Shown piece after piece: positions 58,240 through 64,000 of a stretch of DNA of 64,000 nt. Within the stretch, counting starts at the first letter, position 1. Each line of letters opens with the position of its first letter. The stretch is from assembly GCA_015956445.1 (NCBI GenBank), contig WIUZ02000009.1, forward strand, positions 868,001 through 932,000, read 5' to 3'. The translations under genes were made by a program, and so were the position numbers. The notes beneath the pieces were generated by a model. It was not told the origin of the DNA, did not search any database, and saw only the letters and a list, made by a program, of their open reading frames with translations. The stretch comes from Thelephora terrestris (Eukaryota > Basidiomycota > Agaricomycetes > Thelephorales > Thelephoraceae).

Positions 58240-58888
58240 AGACACCATCACCATTACAGAAAAAGCCAAGGCTTTCAGGTTTGCGTCCGTCCTAACTCGC
58301 AAACCTTCACTGCTCACGAACGTTCCTAGGATACAAATGGGCCGCTAGTGGCAAAACTCTCAACCCAGCCGACTCATACTGCAGCGAATGTACTTCAACC
58401 TCGTCCTGTCACATCTCTCATCGCAGTTCACATTCTAGCATTTGTCAAAAGAACAAGGATATCAGGGATTATCGAGAACCGGTCGAGCGGGGCTCGCTAC
58501 CACAGAGTTGGTAAGTCAGGACAGTGCTGGCACTGGCTGAAATTGTTGCAATCCTGCATAGTGATCCGCGGGCATATGCTCGTAGTCACTTGTATGCTCC
58601 ACCTACTTTGCGGCGGGCGCGACTTGAAAAGCGGGTTGTCAGCGTGCTGAATTTTATTCTTTTTCGAACCATCTTTTTACACCCAACTTTCGCCCACTTT
58701 CCTTATCTATACCCCTTTCTTATCTTATCATTTCCCTTATCACGACTCACACGTCATCAAAGGAACGCAGACAAGGACACTGATGATATTACACAAGGCG
58801 CGCAGCGAAGACACGAGACTACCAAACCGACGAAGTTGAATCCGCCCGGACTCTATGGACGAGGACTAAGGCGTACAAACCCTGGTCG
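58240..58888. other. Intergenic
   Basis: 3' region of the minus-strand gene ending at 58889 and spacer; open frames on plus are unsupported. Confidence 0.4.
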
Positions 58889-60638
58889 TCAAGACCTGGT
58901 CTGCCAATACTCCTCAGCACTGGCAACCTCCTCCTCCGTCCCCTCCGAGGCATTCTCGTCGACTTCCTCGTCGACCATCTCGACGACCCGAGCTTCCTCC
59001 AGACGATGAGCGACGGCCAACTGAACCTCGGAGCGAAGGCGGTTCCTTGCTGAATCGACCATAGTCTGATCCAGAGTCCTCTGGACTGACCAACCCTCCA
59101 CTCTCTCGGTCAGTTGAGCCACCAGGCGAACGGCCTCCGCTGCACGCTGGACCGACAAGAGCGTAAGGTCGGTTAAGCCGTTCACGTCGACGGACTCCAC
59201 CGGAATCAGCTCGCCGCGATCCACGCGACACTGTAGCATCGTCGCATCGGAATAGGACGGTGGATTCAATGTCTCCCCCCTGGCGGACAATGTTGGGATT
59301 ACTGGGACACATGCGGTGCGCTGGACGAAGTGCCCCACGATAAGGAACCCAACGACGAGCACGGATAGAACGTTGCCCACGCACCGGCGAGATCGACGGA
59401 GGCGGAATCGGAACAGCCACTTCGTTCTCCCCCGCGTACTCCAACTCGGGAGAACTGCTAACCGGATTCACGGCCGTCTCCTCGGACGTCTCGCGAACGA
59501 CCTCCTCCCCGCCATCAGTATGCGCAGGTGTGCGGTACGACCCATCGGAAGCTAAGAAGAGATGTCAGTGGACAAGCCAAATATGTCAACCGACATCCCA
59601 CCTATGGGAGAAGCCATCCGATCAGGTATCGACTCGTCCTCGGACTCGTCGCGGACCGCAGCCACCGAACGAGTGCGGCAGTGACACAACCGCTCACTCA
59701 TCGACTCGACCCGAGCACCCAACAACGGCAAAGCGTCGTCCAACGTATCGACCTAGGAATGGCATGAGCTCTCTTGGACAAGACCAGGAGAAGTCGCACC
59801 GACCTTGGTGTCGAGCTCATTCAGAGCCCTTCTATGACGGTTGAGCCGTCGGTCGACCTCGATCAGGTCCCATTGGATGGTGTCATCCCGTTCCTTCAAG
59901 GACTCGACCAACCGATTGTGTTCTTCGCGCATCGCCAGCATCTCGCTCTCAAACGTGACGCGAAGCGTGTCGTTCATCAGGAGCAGCGTCTTCTTCGTGT
60001 CCAACGCTTCCGAATACATCCTACGGGCATCATCCTTCGCTTCCTTCACTTCACGCTTCAGCCGCTCATTCTACAAGCCTGTCAGTGTTATCCCACAAGC
60101 GGGATGCACAGACCGACTCACCGCTTTCTGTTCTGTCCTCAAAAGGAACCAAAGACGGTGACCAACGGCTGCTGTATAGTGTTGCGAACGAGTCGCCCCC
60201 GGCCACCTTCCTTCGCCGTTTCCGAGATCGTAGATTCCCATCTTCAGAAGACCCCATAACGATGACGCCACCGGAGTCTCCCATGGCATACGCAACTCGG
60301 TGTCAAACGTGACCCCGCGCATAGACTCTTGCAACTTGTGATCGATCAAGTTGTGGTACCACAGCTCGTCGTCTATGGTCAAGTAGTTGGGAGGCTTGGC
60401 TATCGTCGCCTCCAGTTGTTGAGCATCCACTTTGGCGGCAACCGCGAAGATCTACGATGCGATGTCAGTTGTTGCCAGCAAACAGTGACACGTGACGTCG
60501 CACCTCGCGATAACTAGGGTACGCCACGTTGGCGTTCGGAAGGAAGTAACTCTTGTTCTGTACGGAGCGTGGGTCCGCAGACTCGATGGTAGCGGTGCTG
60601 TTCTCAGCACGGAAGACACGATCGGAGATCATGGGCAT
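58889..60638 (-). CDS. Hypothetical multi-exon coiled-coil protein (about 494 aa)
   Basis: Proposed exons (minus) 60638-60504, 60451-60122, 60070-59804, 59752-59602, 59551-59363, 59301-58889 sum to 495 codons. The start MPMISDRVFRAENSTATIES is preferred over ATG 60701 because the TATA-like AATAAAG lies near 60722. Residues 46-155 form a globular segment (TIDDELWYHNLIDHKLQESM). Exon 3 is a long coiled coil (NERLKREVKEAKDDARRMYS to TIQWDLIEVDRRLNRHRRAL). The C-terminus has VQRAAEAVRLVAQLTERVEG and ends acidic (EMVDEEVDENASEGTEEEVA). The last intron (59302-59362) is the least certain: without it the frame stays open in a Gly/Arg-rich reading to 58914. Function unknown; layout parallels the gene at 56694. 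Confidence 0.6.
59552..59601 (-). other. Short intron shared with the 55-56 kb gene
   Basis: 50-base intron whose core (GGGATGTCGGTTGACATATT, then TGGC and TGTCCACTGAC) nearly repeats the intron at 56456-56507. Confidence 0.7.
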
Positions 60639-61607
60639 AGTGGATGAGTAGTTGGTTGGTGGGATTGTTGATTTGGGAAGAAGGGAGGTTGATGGATCCA
60701 ATGGCCGGTTCGCACTACGCTTTATTCGACCCTCGACAGCGCTCGCGCCCTATTCGCCATTGGCTCGGCCCATCGTTTCACCGGTCCAGACTCCTCATAC
60801 ATTCGCCTTCGACATTCACGCCCCACTCGGTCTTTTGTTGTCCCGAACGGACGAGCTGACGCGTTGTCCTCTCATTGGTTCATCCTTGCATGTGACATTA
60901 TCCTTAGTCATTCCTTTCCCACATGACGTCATGACCCCTTTCTTATTCTCTCACGAACCCTGACCCATTAGTCATTCCCTTATCATTTCAATTCTATACT
61001 TCGGGCCGCTTATTGTTCGTGCTTACTCTCGGCCCTTCTTTGCTCCGAGTTATTATTAGATAGGGTTATCCATGTCCCGGCCACTCTCCTATATAGGTAC
61101 CAGTAGAGTAGCTGAGGACTCCCTATCTTTGATATCTCGGGAAGTCCTCTTCTCCTTGCAGCATCGGTGTAATTGCTGTAGGCCACTGAAGAGCTTATCG
61201 AGTAACTCCTTGAACCGTTCGCTCTCCTCTCTCACTCAGTCTTGATCCTCAACCGGTGTTTGAAGCGAGCTCGGACACAACATCGAGTTCCGCACTGCTC
61301 TTTGGATCAAGTCATCAGTTTGAGGCGCCATCCTCGGGCTCTTGTATCTGCCCTCAGAAGACGATAGGGATCTACCTGATAGAGGCTCGGCACTCCTGCT
61401 GTGAATTCGGACAACCTACCGGAGAACGCTCGTCCATCGCGTTTTGGACCACGTAGACTTTGGGTGGATATAGGGAAGTCGTTCCCCCTTTGCCCCATTG
61501 TTTCTTGTTGGTTGGAGTTGCGACTCACCAACAGCACTGGTACCTGAAGGGCGAAGAGTGGCCCTGACACGGGTCATTGCTTTCCTGCAGTGGATGCTGA
61601 CTACTAG
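60639..61607. promoter_or_regulatory. Divergent intergenic region, CRE-like palindrome and TATA
   Basis: Between the minus-strand coiled-coil gene and the plus-strand kinase. Holds a minus AATAAAG near 60722, an ATGACGTCAT CREB/ATF-type palindrome at about 60923, and a plus CTATATAGG at about 61090 followed by C/T-rich sequence. A short plus frame (61256-61456) lies between this TATA and the kinase start and may be an upstream ORF or a missed exon. Confidence 0.45.
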
Positions 61608-63074
61608 TTGACATATTCTCTAGACACTTGGTTCTGGTCTAACCTCTGTTCGGTGGAGATCACTTCAAGCGAATGCCTCTCCGAAGTCCAATCCTTGCTA
61701 AGTTGCCTATCCAAGATCGCCCTTGCTAGAAGCTTCCGGGGAAGGGAAGCACAGAAATTTATCGATTTTCTCGACAAAGTGAGTGTATTATGGCTCCCGT
61801 GACCGGTGGACAAACAACTCATCCCGCCAAATACAGGTCCTTATGCAGCTACGTCTCGACAAAAAACTCCAGCAGAGGAGCTTGCGGCTCATTCGCAAGA
61901 TCTGCGAGGCGCGCGGGATCATACCCTCATCATATGTCCTTCAGGAGGAACATATACGCGTTGGGGACATCCAATACCAAGGGGGATTTGCAGACGTGAG
62001 CGACGGGGAATACCAGGGACGCACCATAGCTATTAAACGTCTCAGGACAAACAAAGCGGACCCAGATAGGATTCTCAAGGTATTTTTAATCAACGTCAGG
62101 AGTCACCCATTGTTTAGTGTTTGATTTCAGCGGTTGTGCTGGGAGATTATTGCTTGGAAACATTTATCCCATCCGAACGTCTCGCCCCTGCTAGGGGTTT
62201 CCATCTCCACCAAATCACACCGCTTCCATATCTTTACTGAGTGGATGCACAACGGAAACATCATGCAGTATACAAGGTGCAATCCCGCAGCAAACCGTCT
62301 AAAGTTGGTGAGTCCCCTTCCCATTCTCTCGCAATTTTTCTTTTCCTCATCAAGAATCTTGAGCTTTCTGAGGTCACGTCCGGAGTGGCATATCTTCATG
62401 ACCTCGGGATCGTCCATGCAGATCTCAAAGGGGTGCATCCAACAGTCTTCCGGTGCTCTTACTCCTTATGGAAGAGCGAGGCAGGCAAACATTTTAGTCG
62501 ACGACATGGGTGCCGCTCGTGTTGCGGATTTCGGTTTGATGACCATGACCGATGTAACGACGACATTTTTATCTGAAATTGGTGGTTCATCTGGTGGGAT
62601 GGGTTGTTGGATGAGCCCAGAACTGTTGGACCTGAACAGTTTTGGTTCCAATGGTCGTCCGACCCGCGAGTCCGATTGCTATGCGCTCGGATTGGTGATA
62701 TACGAGGTAAGTTAGTTGCCTACACACGGTGGTCTCTCGCTTACACATCCTAGGTTTTGACCGGTCTGCGACCGTTCCATCACGTACATGCCGTCACGCC
62801 GATTCCAGCTATACTAAGAGGGGAACGCCCAGAAAAACCTCCTCACGCCGGAACTTTAGGCTTCTCTGACACCCTTTGGGAATTGGCGCAGTTGTGTTGG
62901 AGCGAGATGAGCTCAAGTCGACCCACTGCCCATGAACTCCATGACCACCTTTTTTCTGTCACACCCACATGGAATCCTCCTCCAGTTTATATCGCTGTCG
63001 TGACCGATTCCTCTAGTATCTTCAGTTTGGATTCATCCAGTTCTTTTTCGGCATACCTACCGGGTTCGATGTGA
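61608..63074 (+). CDS. TKL-like protein kinase (403 aa)
   Basis: Exons 61608-61778, 61837-62079, 62131-62307, 62355-62432, 62485-62706, 62754-63074 total 404 codons. An N-terminal helical segment (VQSLLSCLSKIALARSFRGR, then KKLQQRSLRLIRKICEARGI) is typical of the expanded Agaricomycete tyrosine-kinase-like proteins. Kinase motifs: glycine loop IQYQGGFADVSDGEY (loose), Lys in TIAIKRLR, Glu helix RLCWEIIAWKHLSHPNVSPL, catalytic loop IVHADLKGANILV (Ala for the usual Arg, so a non-RD type), DFGL, and SPELL in place of APE. SDCYALGLVIYEVLTGLRPF and RPTAHEL complete the C-lobe. Ends with a Ser-rich tail. Probably active; partner unknown. Confidence 0.8.
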
Positions 63075-64000
63075 GTAGTATAATACTGGCAACTCGGCGG
63101 ACATTGTTTGTTGTTGTAGCACTTTTCCTGTACTTTGTACTACGTCTTTCTTGTTGCTCAGGGTACGCCTGTCTGTGATCAAGGGATGAGAAAATTGATC
63201 GACGACTTCAATCAGCATCTTTTCACCCAAGATCTCGCTATCACAACCCTGCGTCCTCACAACACGGCAGCGACACTCAATGTACTGGCTCCCACCTCAC
63301 ATGATGTTTTGGACGCTGTCAGCCATGCACCTTTTGTAGCGACTATGGTAGATGCAAGGGCATCTGACCCTAGCCGGGCCCGGGAGTCGTGAGTGACCCT
63401 TGTTCTTGTCTACGAGCAGGTGATAGCCCTCAGAATCCCTATTGTCGTTTTGGTCGTCGTCCTCAGTGGGACGATTGGTGCTTGACTTCACACTTCCTTC
63501 CCTATCCTGAGCGGGCCTTGGCTTGGCTTTTTGTTCAACTACTTCAGCGTTGTATCTCGGGTCATCTTCTCCGTGTTCTGGTTCGGTATACGTGCTACGC
63601 TGGGCTGGAGCTGAAGCCTGAGGGACATCGGACGCTTTCCGATTTACCTGTTGCGAGGTCATCACGTGCTGTGCGATTTGTGTCAACGGCGGGCAATGTG
63701 ATCGTCGACCCCGCAGCAGACCCCAAAGATCAACGCGTGGGGTAGAGCGCTTCTATTTGTCGAAAAAGCTGGCTTATATGGTCCATAGGACAGTTAACGA
63801 TGGGGCACGTTGAAGCGCGAGACTCGGACTGCGGCATTACAGTGCTGTACGAGTCTGGGAGAATGGGCGGTGCGATGTGATAACATGATTATATAAATCT
63901 AAGGCGTCGTGTGTTCCTTTGTCAGTTTTTTCTTGAGTTTGGAGCCTGTGTGGTTGATGACTTCAATCCACGGGGCTTCTATACCCTTGGCATTTAAACA
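63075..64000. other. Downstream of the kinase; possible unresolved gene
   Basis: Both strands hold frames that read fairly like protein: plus 63135-63392 (CDQGMRKLIDDFNQHLFTQD) and minus 63686-63297 (PEHGEDDPRYNAEVVEQKAK, acidic and polar). They overlap, so at most one is real; the strand cannot be decided by eye. Beyond 63760 nothing is recognised. Confidence 0.3.

Noticed and set aside
58914-59471. Gly/Arg-rich 185-residue frame as the C-terminus of the 60.6 kb gene
   Set aside because: It is in frame if the last intron is skipped, but the overlapping frame ending at 58889 has a more protein-like heptad and acidic composition and is reached by a GT...AG intron that keeps phase.

Overview
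The window is nuclear DNA of a filamentous basidiomycete, most likely an Agaricomycete. Genes are split by many 45-80 base introns with GT...AG ends and CTGAC/CTAAC-like branch sites. The recognisable proteins (Cdh1, MCD4/PIG-N, AIM9-like kinase, Ras, F-box/LRR proteins, TKL-like kinase) are eukaryotic with a fungal flavour, and the Tc1-like transposases and SAM-tailed accessory proteins are of a type common in mushroom-forming fungi. All gene models below were spliced by eye; those whose exon lengths sum to a whole number of codons are noted.

Layout. 0-6.6 kb: a cyclin relic, three short genes of unknown function around TATA-bearing intergenic DNA, and an inverted-repeat remnant. 6.6-15.9 kb: two neighbouring Tc1/mariner-like (DD34E) transposons. 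Each has a three-intron transposase and a second, larger gene whose product has an N-terminal globular domain, a middle Cys/Trp segment and a C-terminal SAM-like segment. The first element's accessory gene is split by an 830-base palindromic CACTG-type MITE with a 3-base target duplication. 15.9-26 kb: an intact AIM9-like phosphotransferase gene directly beside a transposon end, then a tandem duplication carrying a class V PLP enzyme gene (first copy dead, second intact) and the first exon of CDH1; the intact CDH1 gene follows. 26-32.1 kb: about 6 kb with almost nothing recognisable. 32.1-33.2 kb: an intact seven-exon Ras-family gene with unusual P-loop, switch I and switch II residues and a CVIL prenylation tail. 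34-38.5 kb: a small candidate gene, a decayed F-box gene and a hypothetical gene.

38.5-53.7 kb: an F-box/LRR gene family (three intact genes, one truncated relic, plus the relic at 35 kb). Two copies form a roughly 2.8 kb inverted repeat around the GPI-anchor gene MCD4 and a secreted cysteine-rich protein gene. 55.4-60.7 kb: two intact multi-exon genes for coiled-coil/acidic proteins of unknown function that share a nearly identical short intron, with a second CACTG-type foldback MITE between them. 61.6-63.1 kb: a six-exon protein kinase gene.

Core host functions are therefore GPI anchor synthesis, APC/C control, Ras-type signalling, a mitochondrial kinase-like protein and a PLP enzyme. They are interleaved with lineage-specific families (F-box, kinase, coiled-coil proteins) and cut-and-paste transposons, which have reshaped the region by insertion and duplication.
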